Source of the DNA: Hydrogenophaga sp.
Lineage (GTDB): Bacteria; Pseudomonadota; Gammaproteobacteria; Burkholderiales; Burkholderiaceae_C
Length of the DNA stretch: 64,000 nucleotides
Direction: 5' to 3'
Assembly (NCBI RefSeq): GCF_030373245.1
Contig: NZ_JAUCZF010000001.1
Coordinates: 124,001 to 188,000 of the forward strand
Made by a program: the position numbers and the translations under genes. Of the stretch, positions 19,408 through 28,183 are shown in pieces (position 1 is the first letter of the stretch; each line of letters opens with the position of its first letter). Below the pieces are notes generated by a model. It searched no databases. It saw only the letters and a list, made by a program, of their open reading frames with translations, and was not told the DNA's origin.

Positions 19408-20499
19408 TCAGGGCAGCAACGACAAGGCGTGCATGTAGCGATCGCTCACCATCAGCTCGTCCCATTCGACAGCAGCGCCTGCGGGCAGCAGCGCCAGGCG
19501 CCTGGCGTCACTCGCAGCGCTGAGCGCCCAGTCGCCCTGAAGCACCGCGCGCGACAGGTCATCGATGGCCGCATCAATGGGTGCGCCGTCGTCCACGACG
19601 GACTGGTTGCACAGCAGCACCATGTCGGCGCCAGCCGCCAGCGCCGCCAGCGCCGCCTCGGTGAAGCTCACCCGCCGGCCATCGATGAAGCGCGCCGCCT
19701 CCATGCTCAGGTCGTCACTGAAGATGGCGCCGGTGAAGCCCAGCCGGTGACGCAGAATGTCCTGTAGCCAGCGTTCAGAAAAACCCGCCGGGCGGCGATC
19801 GACCCTGGGGTAGATGACATGCGCCGGCATCACCGCCTCCAGGCTGCTCGACAACCAGCCGTAGGGGGCCGCGTCCTCCGCCAGGATGGCTTTCAGGCTG
19901 CGCCCATCCACCGGGATCTCCAGGTGTGAGTCGGCCTTGACAAAACCATGGCCCGGAAAGTGTTTGCCGCAGTTGCCCATGCCGCTCTGCCTGAGCCCGA
20001 GCATGAGGGCTTGAGCGAGCAGCGTGACCACACGCGCGTCCCGGCCCAGCGCGCGGTCCCCAATCACCGAGCTGCCTCCGTGATCCAGGTCCAGCACCGG
20101 GGTGAAGCTGAGATCCACGCCACAGGCGCGCAGCTCCGCGCCCAGCACATACCCCGCCGCGGTGGCGGTGTTGCAGGCGAGCAGCGCCGACGCGCCTGCG
20201 ATTTCGCCCTTTTTTTCCGGCCTCATCCACAGCGCACCCAGCGCCGCCATGGGAGGCAGGTGGGTGAAACCGTCGGTGCGAAAACGCTGTACCCGCCCGC
20301 CCTCGTGATCGACCGCGATGAGCAAATCCGCACGCACCGCCTTGATCTGAGCACACAGGTGGGTGAGTTGGGTGCGGTCTTTCCAATTGCGGCCAAACAG
20401 AATCACGCCGCCCACCAGCGGGTGGGCCAGACGCTGCTGGTCGGCTTCGGTGAGCGCGAGCCCGGCGACGTCAATGATCAAAGGGGCGTGGAGGTTCAT
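19408..20499 (-). CDS. nagZ: Beta-N-acetylhexosaminidase
   Basis: Cytoplasmic glycoside hydrolase family 3 enzyme of cell-wall recycling, removing GlcNAc from anhydromuropeptides. The 363 residues contain the NagZ signature GKHFPGHGFVKADSH, holding the His/Asp catalytic loop. The nucleophile Asp is in IFSDDLSMEAA near residue 250. No signal peptide is seen (MNLHAPLIIDVAGLALT), matching the cytosolic role. It is the 3' end of a long minus-strand series and its start is 2 nt from the acpS stop. Confidence 0.95.
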   Translation of the reverse strand: MNLHAPLIIDVAGLALTEADQQRLAHPLVGGVILFGRNWKDRTQLTHLCAQIKAVRADLLIAVDHEGGRVQRFRTDGFTHLPPMAALGALWMRPEKKGEIAGASALLACNTATAAGYVLGAELRACGVDLSFTPVLDLDHGGSSVIGDRALGRDARVVTLLAQALMLGLRQSGMGNCGKHFPGHGFVKADSHLEIPVDGRSLKAILAEDAAPYGWLSSSLEAVMPAHVIYPRVDRRPAGFSERWLQDILRHRLGFTGAIFSDDLSMEAARFIDGRRVSFTEAALAALAAGADMVLLCNQSVVDDGAPIDAAIDDLSRAVLQGDWALSAASDARRLALLPAGAAVEWDELMVSDRYMHALSLLP

Positions 20500-20501
20500 A
20501 G

Positions 20502-20915
20502 CTAAGAGATAGTGAGGTTCGTTGGGTCGCGCTCGACCACCACAAAGCTGGCTGCGTAGTCGGTCTCGTCGGTCACCGTGACGTGGGCGCGCAAGCCCTG
20601 CGCCTCAAACCACGTCTTGAGCTCGCCGTGCAACACGATCATTGGCCGGCCACTGGGTTCATTCAGAATTTCACAGCGCCGCCAGCTCATCGGCATGCGC
20701 ATACCCAGGCCAATGGCCTTGGAGAACGCCTCCTTGGCGGAAAAACGCGTGGCGAGGTAGCGCAGACCGCGCTGTGGCCAACGCACACTTCGCTGCTGCC
20801 ACACCAGCCACTCGGCCTCGCCCAGCACCTTGCGGACAAATCGCTCACCCTGCCGCTGAACCGTGGTTTCGATGCGGCGGATATCGCAGACGTCGGTGCC
20901 GATGCCGTAAATCAT
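20502..20915 (-). CDS. acpS: Holo-[acyl-carrier-protein] synthase
   Basis: Adds 4'-phosphopantetheine to ACP. The 137 residues begin [16 protein letters not shown], containing the metal-binding Asp. The second motif, [13 protein letters not shown], carries the catalytic Glu-Lys pair. I use ATG 20915; an upstream in-frame start would overlap pdxJ. Its substrate AcpP is encoded about 14 kb away at 34192-34431. Confidence 0.95.
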   Translation of the reverse strand: MIYGIGTDVCDIRRIETTVQRQGERFVRKVLGEAEWLVWQQRSVRWPQRGLRYLATRFSAKEAFSKAIGLGMRMPMSWRRCEILNEPSGRPMIVLHGELKTWFEAQGLRAHVTVTDETDYAASFVVVERDPTNLTIS

Positions 20916-20922
20916 GCAGGTT

Positions 20923-21696
20923 TCAGGCGAACGCCTCATCGATACAGCCAATGTACGCGGCCACGGTGGCCATATAGCCCTGCTCCAGCGCATCGGCGAT
21001 CAGCGCGTGACCGATCGAGACTTCGCTGACGCCAGGCACGGCGCGCAAAAACGCGGTGAGGTTATCGCGGTTGAGGTCGTGGCCGGCGTTCACGCCCAGA
21101 CCAGCATCCAGCGCGGCCTGTGCCGCCGCGCGGAAACGCGCCAGTTGCTCGGCCTGCCCGGGGGTTCCCCAGGCCGCGGCATAAGGCTCGGTGTAGAGCT
21201 CCACGCGGTCGGCGCCCACCGCCTTGGCCGCCGGCATGGCGGAGACTTCGGCGTCCATGAACAGGCTCACTCGAGCACCCAACGCCTGGGCCTGCACCAC
21301 CAGCGGCGCCAGCCGCTGCGCGTCTTCGGGAAAGCGCCAGCCTTGATCGCTGGTGAACTGGCCTTCGCTATCGGGTACAAAGGTAAGCTGGTGCAGAGGC
21401 AGCCCGCGCGCGCGCAAGTCGGCGGCAATGGCCATGAGGTTGTGAAACGGGTTGCCTTCGATGTTGAACTCGCGATCCGGCCAGCTCAACATCAACTCGG
21501 CGAGATCCAGCACATCGTGAAGCCGGATGTGGCGCTCGTCGGGCCGCGGGTGCACTGTGATGCCGCGCGCACCCGCCTGCAGGCAGAGCGTGGCTGCACG
21601 GGTCACCGAAGGGATGCCCAGGTGGCGCGTATTGCGGACCAGTGCCACCTTGTTGAGGTTAACCGAGAGGGCGGTGTGCTTGGAGGAGGAACTCAT
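20923..21696 (-). CDS. pdxJ: Pyridoxine 5'-phosphate synthase
   Basis: Last ring-closing step of vitamin B6 synthesis. The 257 residues begin near [29 protein letters not shown] holds the first His/Arg set, EFNIEGNP the Glu-containing strand, and [15 protein letters not shown] the phosphate loop. The start at 21696 is preceded on its strand by TCCTCC's complement GGAGGA-like sequence; the longer reading frame upstream overlaps recO and is not family sequence. It begins 2 nt after the recO stop. Confidence 0.96.
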   Translation of the reverse strand: MSSSSKHTALSVNLNKVALVRNTRHLGIPSVTRAATLCLQAGARGITVHPRPDERHIRLHDVLDLAELMLSWPDREFNIEGNPFHNLMAIAADLRARGLPLHQLTFVPDSEGQFTSDQGWRFPEDAQRLAPLVVQAQALGARVSLFMDAEVSAMPAAKAVGADRVELYTEPYAAAWGTPGQAEQLARFRAAAQAALDAGLGVNAGHDLNRDNLTAFLRAVPGVSEVSIGHALIADALEQGYMATVAAYIGCIDEAFA

Positions 21697-21698
21697 GG

Positions 21699-22487
21699 TC
21701 ACAGGGGTGGGTTGGGCAACGCATCGAGCTCTGGCAGGCGGCGCATGGCCTGGACATCGAGCATCAGCTGGCGGGTCTTGAACACGCGCACGCCGCAATG
21801 GTAGTGCAGCAGGGTGCGAAGCTGCGTGCGCAGGGCTGGCAGAGCGGGCGCGCAGGCACGAAGGGTGGCGATGAACACATCGTCGGACCGCATCGCTCGC
21901 TGCAGCGCCAGCCATTGCGCACCGGTCAGGCTGTGCGCCTCCTCGGGCTGCGCCAGCCGCAGACCGCTCTCGGGGACCAGCAGGTAGTTGGCCTGCGGAT
22001 CGAGCGCCGCCAGCGAACTGCCCTCCTGCCCCAGGTCCGAGAGAAAACCCACCTCACGCAGCAGCAGCAGCTCAAAGGCGCGCAAGACCAACTGCTGCGC
22101 ATCGCCCCGCTCGGCCAGCAACTGAACCGCCATCTCATAGTGGTCGAACAAGCCTGGGTGCGGATCATCTCGGGCCAGCAGCCGCATCAGCAACTCATTG
22201 AGGTAGCTGCCCGAGAGCAGCGCCTCGCCGGTTGGCATCACGTGGCCGCCCCGCCACTGCGCCGACTTGAGCGTGCGCACCTCGGCATCCCCCCCCCAAC
22301 CCAGCAGCAGCGGCTGCAAGGGCAGCAGCACCGGGCGAAACTGCGAGGTCGGCCGCTTCACCCCCTTGGCCACCAGCGCAATGCGGCCCTCGCGGCGGCT
22401 GAAGACCTCCAGTATCAGACTGGACTCGCTCCAGTCGTAGCGGTGCAGGACAAAAGCAGGCTCTTCAGCCGAGCGACGCGTGGCCAT
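21699..22487 (-). CDS. recO: DNA repair protein RecO
   Basis: Recombination mediator that loads RecA with RecR. The 262 residues have the N-terminal OB-fold ([20 protein letters not shown]) followed by a helical region. The zinc-binding cysteines of some RecO proteins are not obvious here, which is usual in proteobacteria. Order era-recO-pdxJ-acpS is the conserved betaproteobacterial one. A 180-nt repeat gap separates it from era. Confidence 0.93.
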   Translation of the reverse strand: MATRRSAEEPAFVLHRYDWSESSLILEVFSRREGRIALVAKGVKRPTSQFRPVLLPLQPLLLGWGGDAEVRTLKSAQWRGGHVMPTGEALLSGSYLNELLMRLLARDDPHPGLFDHYEMAVQLLAERGDAQQLVLRAFELLLLREVGFLSDLGQEGSSLAALDPQANYLLVPESGLRLAQPEEAHSLTGAQWLALQRAMRSDDVFIATLRACAPALPALRTQLRTLLHYHCGVRVFKTRQLMLDVQAMRRLPELDALPNPPL

Positions 22488-22489
22488 CG

Positions 22490-22668
22490 TCGAGCGTGCT
22501 CAACGCCAAAATTCCTGGCAGCGGCCCGCGCAGCGGCGGCGCCGCAGGTCGCATCCGCGGGATGCAGCTCCCAAAGGGGCCAGCGGGCCAGCCGCCGGGC
22601 CGCCCCAAGGCAGGCCCAGCCCCCTCGGGGGGCAGCGACCCGCGCAGCGGCGGAGCGTGGGGGCACCT
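22490..22668. repeat. GC-rich intergenic repeat between era and recO (shared core, inverse)
   Basis: The full 180-nt gap is repeat-like. Its right part (22621-22665: CCCCCTCGGGGGGCAGCGAC then CCGCGCAGCGGCGGAGCGTG) is the inverse of the core at 17552 and 19273. A further CCGCGCAGCGGCGG copy lies at 22529-22542, so two units face the same gap. GCCCCCTCGGGGGGC folds tightly. No ORF of interest. Confidence 0.65.
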
Positions 22669-23712
22669 TCACTCATAACCGAACGACCGCACCCGCGCTG
22701 CATCGTCGGCCCAGCCCGACCGCACCTTGACCCACAACTCCAGAAAGACTTTGCAGTCCCAGAGCTTCTCCAGCTCCTGGCGGGCCTCGGTACCAATGCG
22801 CTTGAGTTTTTCGCCCTTGTCGCCGATCACCATGCCCTTGTGCCCTTCCCGCTCCACAACGATGGTCGCTGCGATGCGCTTGAGCGAACCTTCCTGCTCG
22901 AACTTGTCAATGATGACGGTGGAGGTGTAGGGCAGCTCGTCGCCGGTCAGGCGGAACAATTTCTCGCGCACCATTTCACTGGCCATGAAACGCTCGCTGC
23001 GGTCGGTGAGCTCTTCCGGCGCGTGCATCCAGGGCTGGCGGGGCAGGTACTTTTCGCAGATGCCAAACAGCCGCTGGATATCACGCGCCGTCTTGGCCGA
23101 CATGGGCACGAACTCGGCAAAGGCACGGCGCTCCTGCATCGACTGCAACCAGGGCGCCAGGTCTCCCCGGCGATGCACCAGGTCGAACTTGTTGGCCAGC
23201 AGGACGACCGGAATGTTGTCAGGCAGCAGATCCAGCACCTTGGCATCGGCCTGGTTGAAGTGACCAGCCTCCACCACAAACAGGATCAGATCCACATCGG
23301 CCACCGCGCCCAGCACCGTCTTGTTGAGCGAGCGGTTGAGCGCGTTGCCATGCCGGGTCTGGAAGCCTGGTGTGTCGACAAACACGAACTGGCTGGCGCC
23401 AACGGTGCGGTAGCCGGTGATGCGGTGGCGCGTGGTCTGGGCCTTGCGCGACGTGATGCTGATCTTTTGGCCCACCAGCGCGTTGAGCAGGGTGGACTTG
23501 CCCACGTTGGGCTTGCCAACAATCGCGACCAGGCCGCAGTGCTGTCGATCCGGATCGATCACCTCAGGGTCGGCGGGCTCCTCGTCGGCGGCAGGCAAGC
23601 CCGCATCGGCACCTGCCTCACGACCCAGCGCTCGAGCCAGCATGGCATCGAGCTCGGGATTAGGTGGGATGGCGGCCTGGGCGGCGGTGGAGTCGGGTTT
23701 GGATCGGGGCAT
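22669..23712 (-). CDS. era: GTPase Era
   Basis: Essential GTPase that helps mature 16S rRNA and the 30S subunit. The 347 residues carry G1 GKPNVGKST (about 66-74), G3 DTPGF, G4 NKFD, and a C-terminal KH domain (region around [13 protein letters not shown]). The 58-residue N-terminal extension before the GTPase domain is Ala/Pro/Asp-rich and longer than in enterics. The start is set at ATG 23712, because the longer frame runs into rnc. Confidence 0.95.
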   Translation of the reverse strand: MPRSKPDSTAAQAAIPPNPELDAMLARALGREAGADAGLPAADEEPADPEVIDPDRQHCGLVAIVGKPNVGKSTLLNALVGQKISITSRKAQTTRHRITGYRTVGASQFVFVDTPGFQTRHGNALNRSLNKTVLGAVADVDLILFVVEAGHFNQADAKVLDLLPDNIPVVLLANKFDLVHRRGDLAPWLQSMQERRAFAEFVPMSAKTARDIQRLFGICEKYLPRQPWMHAPEELTDRSERFMASEMVREKLFRLTGDELPYTSTVIIDKFEQEGSLKRIAATIVVEREGHKGMVIGDKGEKLKRIGTEARQELEKLWDCKVFLELWVKVRSGWADDAARVRSFGYE

Positions 23713-23734
23713 GTCGGGTCGGTTCACGCCGCCA

Positions 23735-24451
23735 TCAGGCGGAGGGGTTGGGCGGCAGAGTTGCTGCTTCGGGTCGGGCTCGGTGCAGGTGCTGCAGCAT
23801 CGCCGCTGCGGCAGCCTGTTCGCCAGCGCGGCGAGAAGCACCGATGCCGCGCTCACTGTGGCCCGTATCGGTCACGGTGCACTCCACGTCAAAGGTCTGT
23901 TTGTGGGCCTCGCCGAGCGTGGCCACCACCCGGTAAATCGGCAACTTCATCTTGCGCCCCTGCAGCCACTCCTGCAACTCGGTTTTGGGGTCCTTGCCCA
24001 AGGCACTCATCTGAGCGCTGAGCTCAACGCCGCTGAAGAGGCGTCGCACCAGGGCGGATGCGGCCTCGAAGCCGGCGTCCAGGTAGACCGCGCCGATCAC
24101 GGCCTCCAGCGCATCGGCGAGGATGGACGGCCGCTTGTGGCCACCCGAGCGCTTCTCGCCATCGCCCAGTCGCAGGGCGGCCGCCAGATCCAGCCGAGAG
24201 GCCAGCTGAAACAGGGTGTCCTGCTTGACCAGGTTCGCGCGCACGCGGGACAGATCGCCCTCGGGCAGATCGCTCAGCTTTTCAAACAGCAGACCCGAGA
24301 TCGCCAGGCTCAGTACCGAGTCGCCCAGAAACTCCAGCCGCTCGTTGTGATCAGCCGAAAAACTGCGGTGGGTGAGCGCGCGCTCCAGCAGGCGTGGATT
24401 GGCAAATGCCAACTCCAGTCGCTTCTGCAGCGCCTGCAGTTCCGTGCTCAA
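23735..24451 (-). CDS. rnc: Ribonuclease III
   Basis: Double-stranded RNA endonuclease that processes rRNA and mRNA. The 238 residues show the catalytic signature [11 protein letters not shown] (about 38-48), the second acidic site [15 protein letters not shown] (about 110) and a C-terminal double-stranded RNA-binding domain (about 155-225). It lies between a small DUF4845 gene and era, the common lepB-rnc-era order. Confidence 0.96.
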   Translation of the reverse strand: MSTELQALQKRLELAFANPRLLERALTHRSFSADHNERLEFLGDSVLSLAISGLLFEKLSDLPEGDLSRVRANLVKQDTLFQLASRLDLAAALRLGDGEKRSGGHKRPSILADALEAVIGAVYLDAGFEAASALVRRLFSGVELSAQMSALGKDPKTELQEWLQGRKMKLPIYRVVATLGEAHKQTFDVECTVTDTGHSERGIGASRRAGEQAAAAAMLQHLHRARPEAATLPPNPSA

Positions 24452-24494
24452 GCGAAACGCCGGCCGCCACGGCCCCAGTTGCTCCGCACCAGGC

Positions 24495-24842
24495 TCACTT
24501 GGAGCGGCCCTGGTACCTCATGACCAGGAAGGCAGGGCCAGCCAAGTGCACATCGCGCTCGTAGGCGAAAGACACCACCACCTTGCTGCCTTCCTTCCCC
24601 ACTTCCAAGTCCTTACCCGAAATGGTTCGGATGTCGTCGATCTGGGCGGCCTTGTCAAAGATCGAACGCACTTCTGCCACCGTCTCACCGGCCGACGCCT
24701 TGTCCACGGCCTTCTGGACCGCTATGTACTCGATGTAGGTAGGCACCACCTGCGCGAACACCACGCCGGCAAAAGCCAGCAAGATGCCGACGAAGAGAAG
24801 GCCCAGAAAGGTCAGGCCGCGTTGTGATTTGCGCTGCATCAT
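24495..24842 (-). CDS. DUF4845 single-pass membrane protein
   Basis: The 116 residues start MMQRKSQRGLTFLGLLFVG, a type IV-pilin-like N-terminus (RGLTFLG) with one hydrophobic helix and a small periplasmic domain. The DUF4845 family lies between lepB and rnc in many beta- and gammaproteobacteria; function unknown. CAGGAG precedes the tandem ATG at 24842/24839 on its strand. LepB next door may be incidental, but the pilin-like start makes membrane insertion certain enough. Confidence 0.88.
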   Translation of the reverse strand: MMQRKSQRGLTFLGLLFVGILLAFAGVVFAQVVPTYIEYIAVQKAVDKASAGETVAEVRSIFDKAAQIDDIRTISGKDLEVGKEGSKVVVSFAYERDVHLAGPAFLVMRYQGRSK

Positions 24843-24885
24843 GTGTGTGTACTCCTGCTGTGCCTCAAAGCCCTCGCATCGCTCG

Positions 24886-25863
24886 TCATTCAAACGAGCC
24901 GATGCGTCCCAGATCACCAAAGTTCATCCAGACAAAAAACGCCTTGCCCACGATGTTGGCCTCGGGCACAAAACCCCAATAGCGTGAGTCCAGTGAATTG
25001 TCTCGATTGTCACCCATCATGAAGAAGTGGCCTTCAGGCACTTTGCACACCACGCCCTCGACGGTGTAGCGGCAATTGGACTTGTTGGGAAAATCGGTGG
25101 CACCTGGAATGAAGGCGGGACGATCTTCGTCATTCAGGGTGCCATACTGCTTGCTCCCCACCGTCTCGCGGAACTGCTTGGCGTAACGCATGCTGTCACC
25201 GTCGAAGAAGTCCGCCAGGGCTTCCTGAGGCACCGGTTGCCCGTTGATGATCAGCCGCTTGTTGAGATAGGCCACCTCGTCTCCGGGCACGCCCACTACA
25301 CGCTTGATGTAGTCCAGACTGGGCTGCGGCGGATAGCGAAACACCATCACGTCGCCCCGCTGGGGCTCGTGGTTGGCCAGCAGCTTGGTGTTGAACACCG
25401 GCAAACGCAGTCCGTAATGAAACTTGTTGACCAGGATCAGGTCACCCACCCGCAGCGTCGGGATCATAGAACCCGACGGGATCTTGAACGGCTCGAACAG
25501 GAACGAGCGCAACACAAACACCGCCAGAATCACGGGGAACAGGCCCGCCGTCCAGTCCAGCCACCAAGGTTGCGCCAAGAGCTGCTGGCGCGCAGGCTCC
25601 ACATCACCTTCAACGTCGCTGAAGCCTTGTTTGCGCAGCGCTTCCTTGCGGCTCTGGTGCTCATGCAACAGGTGATCGGCGGCTCGGCGGCGCTGCGGCA
25701 GAAAGAACAGCTTTTCGGCGACCCAATACACTCCGGTCACCCCAACCGCCAGCATCAGCAGCAAGGCGAAGTTGCCCTCGACCGAGCCGGTGTACCAGGC
25801 GAAGGCGTAACCCACGAAGGCCACCAGGATCACGCCCGTGATCATGCTCATGGCGGCCTGCAT
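24886..25863 (-). CDS. lepB: Signal peptidase I
   Basis: Inner-membrane serine/lysine peptidase that removes signal peptides. The 325 residues contain two N-terminal membrane segments, the catalytic Ser in KIPSGSMIPTL (about 137), the catalytic Lys in YIKRVVGVPGDEV (about 190) and the C-terminal box MGDNRDNSLDSRYWG. Its ATG overlaps the lepA stop by one base, so the two are coupled. Confidence 0.96.
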   Translation of the reverse strand: MQAAMSMITGVILVAFVGYAFAWYTGSVEGNFALLLMLAVGVTGVYWVAEKLFFLPQRRRAADHLLHEHQSRKEALRKQGFSDVEGDVEPARQQLLAQPWWLDWTAGLFPVILAVFVLRSFLFEPFKIPSGSMIPTLRVGDLILVNKFHYGLRLPVFNTKLLANHEPQRGDVMVFRYPPQPSLDYIKRVVGVPGDEVAYLNKRLIINGQPVPQEALADFFDGDSMRYAKQFRETVGSKQYGTLNDEDRPAFIPGATDFPNKSNCRYTVEGVVCKVPEGHFFMMGDNRDNSLDSRYWGFVPEANIVGKAFFVWMNFGDLGRIGSFE

Positions 25864-27671
25864 CAGTCTTGCACCTGCAAAATGGCCAGGAAGGCCTCCT
25901 GGGGAACTTCCACTGAACCGATCTGTTTCATGCGCTTCTTACCCGCCTTCTGCTTTTCGAGGAGTTTTCGTTTGCGGGAAATGTCGCCGCCGTAACATTT
26001 TGCCAGCACGTTCTTGCGCAAAGCCTTGATGGTTTCGCGCGCGATCACGTTGCCGCCGATGGCCGCCTGAATCGCCACGTCAAACATCTGCCGGCTGATG
26101 ATTTCGCGCATCTTGGCGACCACTGCCCGCCCGCGGTACTGAGACTGGCTGCGATGCACGATGATGGACAGCGCATCGACCTTCTCGCCGTTGAGCAGGA
26201 TGTCGACCTTGACCACATCGGCCGCCCGATACTCCTTGAACTCGTAGTCCATGGAAGCATAACCACGGCTCACCGATTTGAGCTTGTCAAAGAAGTCCAG
26301 CACGATCTCACCCAGCGGCATGTCGTAGGTCAACATGACCTGTTTGCCGTGGTAGGCCATGTTGAGCTGCATGCCGCGTTTCTGGTTGGCCAGCGTCATG
26401 ACGGCGCCCACATACTCCTGCGGCATGTAAAGGTGCACCGTCACGATCGGTTCACGAATCTCCTCCAGGCGCCCCTGGTCAGGCATCTTGGACGGGTTCT
26501 CCACCAGGATCACTTCACCATCGGGTTTGACCACCTGGTAGACCACGCTGGGCGCGGTCGTGATCAGGTCCTGGTCGAACTCGCGCTCCAGGCGTTCTTG
26601 CACGATCTCCATGTGCAGCAAGCCGAGGAAGCCGCAGCGAAACCCAAAACCCAGCGCCTGGGACACCTCGGGCTCGTACATCAGCGCGGCATCGTTGAGC
26701 TTGAGTTTTTCCAGCGCGTCGCGCAGGCCGTCGTACTGGTTGGCCTCCGTCGGGTAGAGGCCGGCGAACACCTGGGGCTGAACCTCTTTGAAACCGGGTA
26801 AGGCCTGGGCCGCCGGGCCGGCGTTGTTCGGCAGCTTTTTTTCCAGCGTGATGGTGTCCCCCACCTTGGCGGCCTGCAGTTCCTTGATGCCCGCGATGAT
26901 GTAGCCCACCTCGCCCGCTTGCAGCGACTCACGCGGCTCGGTGGCCGGTGTGAAAACGCCCAGGGTGTCGGCGTTGTAGACGGTGTTGGTCGCCATCATC
27001 TTGAAACGCTCGCCCTTGAGCAAACGGCCATCAACCACTCGCACCAGCATCACCACGCCCACGTAGGCGTCGTACCAGCTGTCCACGATCATGGCGCGCA
27101 GCGGTCCATCGGGATTGCCGCGCGGTGGCGGGATACGTGCCACCACCGCCTCCAGAATGTCCTCCACGCCCATGCCGGTTTTGGCCGAACAGGGAATCGC
27201 GTCCGTGGCGTCAATGCCGATCACGTCTTCGATCTCGGCCTTGGCGTTCTCCGGATCGGCATTCGGCAGATCCATCTTGTTGAGCACCGGCACGACTTCC
27301 ACGCCGAGGTCCAATGCGGTGTAGCAGTTGGCCACGGTCTGCGCCTCCACGCCCTGGCTGGCGTCCACCACCAGCAGCGCGCCTTCACACGCCGAGAGCG
27401 AGCGGCTCACCTCATACGAGAAGTCCACGTGACCAGGTGTGTCGATCAGGTTGAGGTTGTAGACCTGACCATCGCGCGCTTTGTAATGCAGCGCAGCAGT
27501 CTGCGCCTTGATGGTGATGCCGCGTTCTTTCTCGATGTCCATGGAGTCGAGCACCTGCTCGCTCATCTCGCGATCGGCGAGCCCTCCACAGCGCGAGATG
27601 ATGCGATCGGCGAGCGTGGATTTGCCGTGATCGATGTGCGCGATGATGGAAAAATTGCGGATGTGATTCAT
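25863..27671 (-). CDS. lepA: Elongation factor 4 (LepA)
   Basis: Ribosome-associated GTPase that affects translocation and initiation. The 602 residues carry G1 AHIDHGKST (10-18), [12 protein letters not shown], then EF-G-like domains and the LepA-specific C-terminal domain (ending near [18 protein letters not shown]). It follows a 512-nt gap from mucD with a terminator, so it should have its own promoter there. Confidence 0.97.
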   Translation of the reverse strand: MNHIRNFSIIAHIDHGKSTLADRIISRCGGLADREMSEQVLDSMDIEKERGITIKAQTAALHYKARDGQVYNLNLIDTPGHVDFSYEVSRSLSACEGALLVVDASQGVEAQTVANCYTALDLGVEVVPVLNKMDLPNADPENAKAEIEDVIGIDATDAIPCSAKTGMGVEDILEAVVARIPPPRGNPDGPLRAMIVDSWYDAYVGVVMLVRVVDGRLLKGERFKMMATNTVYNADTLGVFTPATEPRESLQAGEVGYIIAGIKELQAAKVGDTITLEKKLPNNAGPAAQALPGFKEVQPQVFAGLYPTEANQYDGLRDALEKLKLNDAALMYEPEVSQALGFGFRCGFLGLLHMEIVQERLEREFDQDLITTAPSVVYQVVKPDGEVILVENPSKMPDQGRLEEIREPIVTVHLYMPQEYVGAVMTLANQKRGMQLNMAYHGKQVMLTYDMPLGEIVLDFFDKLKSVSRGYASMDYEFKEYRAADVVKVDILLNGEKVDALSIIVHRSQSQYRGRAVVAKMREIISRQMFDVAIQAAIGGNVIARETIKALRKNVLAKCYGGDISRKRKLLEKQKAGKKRMKQIGSVEVPQEAFLAILQVQD

Positions 27672-27730
27672 CGAAAAAAACGGCTCAACTCAAAGACATA
27701 GGTGGGCTGACTTACCGCAGCACACGAGCA

Positions 27731-27762
27731 TAAAAAAGGGCGCGTCAGGTGTTGACGCGCCC
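27731..27762 (-). terminator. Intrinsic terminator downstream of mucD
   Basis: On the minus strand GGGCGCGTCA-acac-TGACGCGCCC is followed by a T-run (A-run 27732-27737 on the plus strand). It lies 420 nt after the mucD stop and 60 nt before lepA, giving the mucD transcript an unusually long 3' region. Confidence 0.85.
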
Positions 27763-28183
27763 AGAACCAACAATCAATGGCAACTGCGATAGTTGGGGTT
27801 TCATTGTAGGCAAAAAGCCTGGAAGACACACCACCCACACCGCTTTCCCTGGTTGTCGCAGCGCTGCAACAAGCAACTTATCCACAGATTGATCACAGGC
27901 AATCCACACAATTGGTACGGCTGCTGTGGATGACCCGCGCAACGTCGCCTGCCATTTTCACATCGTGGACCAACCAACGCACCCAGCGCACAAATCTGGC
28001 CACAGATGCCAAGATTTTATCGAATTCGCTCATGGGCATGCTCATGTTTGTAAGCAACCACTGACTTTTGGGGTCGGGCCACTGACGGGAATGTCGCGGG
28101 TTCATGTGTCGCAAAACGACCAACTCGAAAAAATGCCCCCACATCCGACACGGGACTGTAGGGGCACATGGGTGCGGAAAGGA
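27763..28183 (-). other. Long non-coding mucD 3' region
   Basis: The stretch between the mucD stop and the terminator at 27731 has only short ORFs without recognisable family features. It holds the DnaA-box-like cluster. It could be a 3' untranslated RNA, a source of a small RNA, or promoter DNA for lepA; the sequence does not decide. Confidence 0.3.
27878..27933. promoter_or_regulatory. Cluster of DnaA-box-like sequences
   Basis: A perfect TTATCCACA at 27878-27886, a weaker CAATCCACA at 27900-27908, and an inverse TCATCCACA (reads TGTGGATGA) at 27925-27933. Three related 9-mers fall in 56 nt of otherwise empty sequence between mucD and lepA. No dnaA, dnaN, gyrB or parAB is near, so this is not the expected chromosomal origin. 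Meaning unknown. Confidence 0.45.

Noticed and set aside
27893-28144. 83-codon minus-strand ORF between mucD and lepA as a gene.
   Set aside because: No clear ribosome site and no recognisable protein features.
27672-28183. Chromosomal replication origin suggested by the DnaA-box-like cluster.
   Set aside because: No dnaA, dnaN, gyrB, parAB, rpmH or AT-rich unwinding region nearby, and only three sites. Reported instead as an unexplained site cluster.
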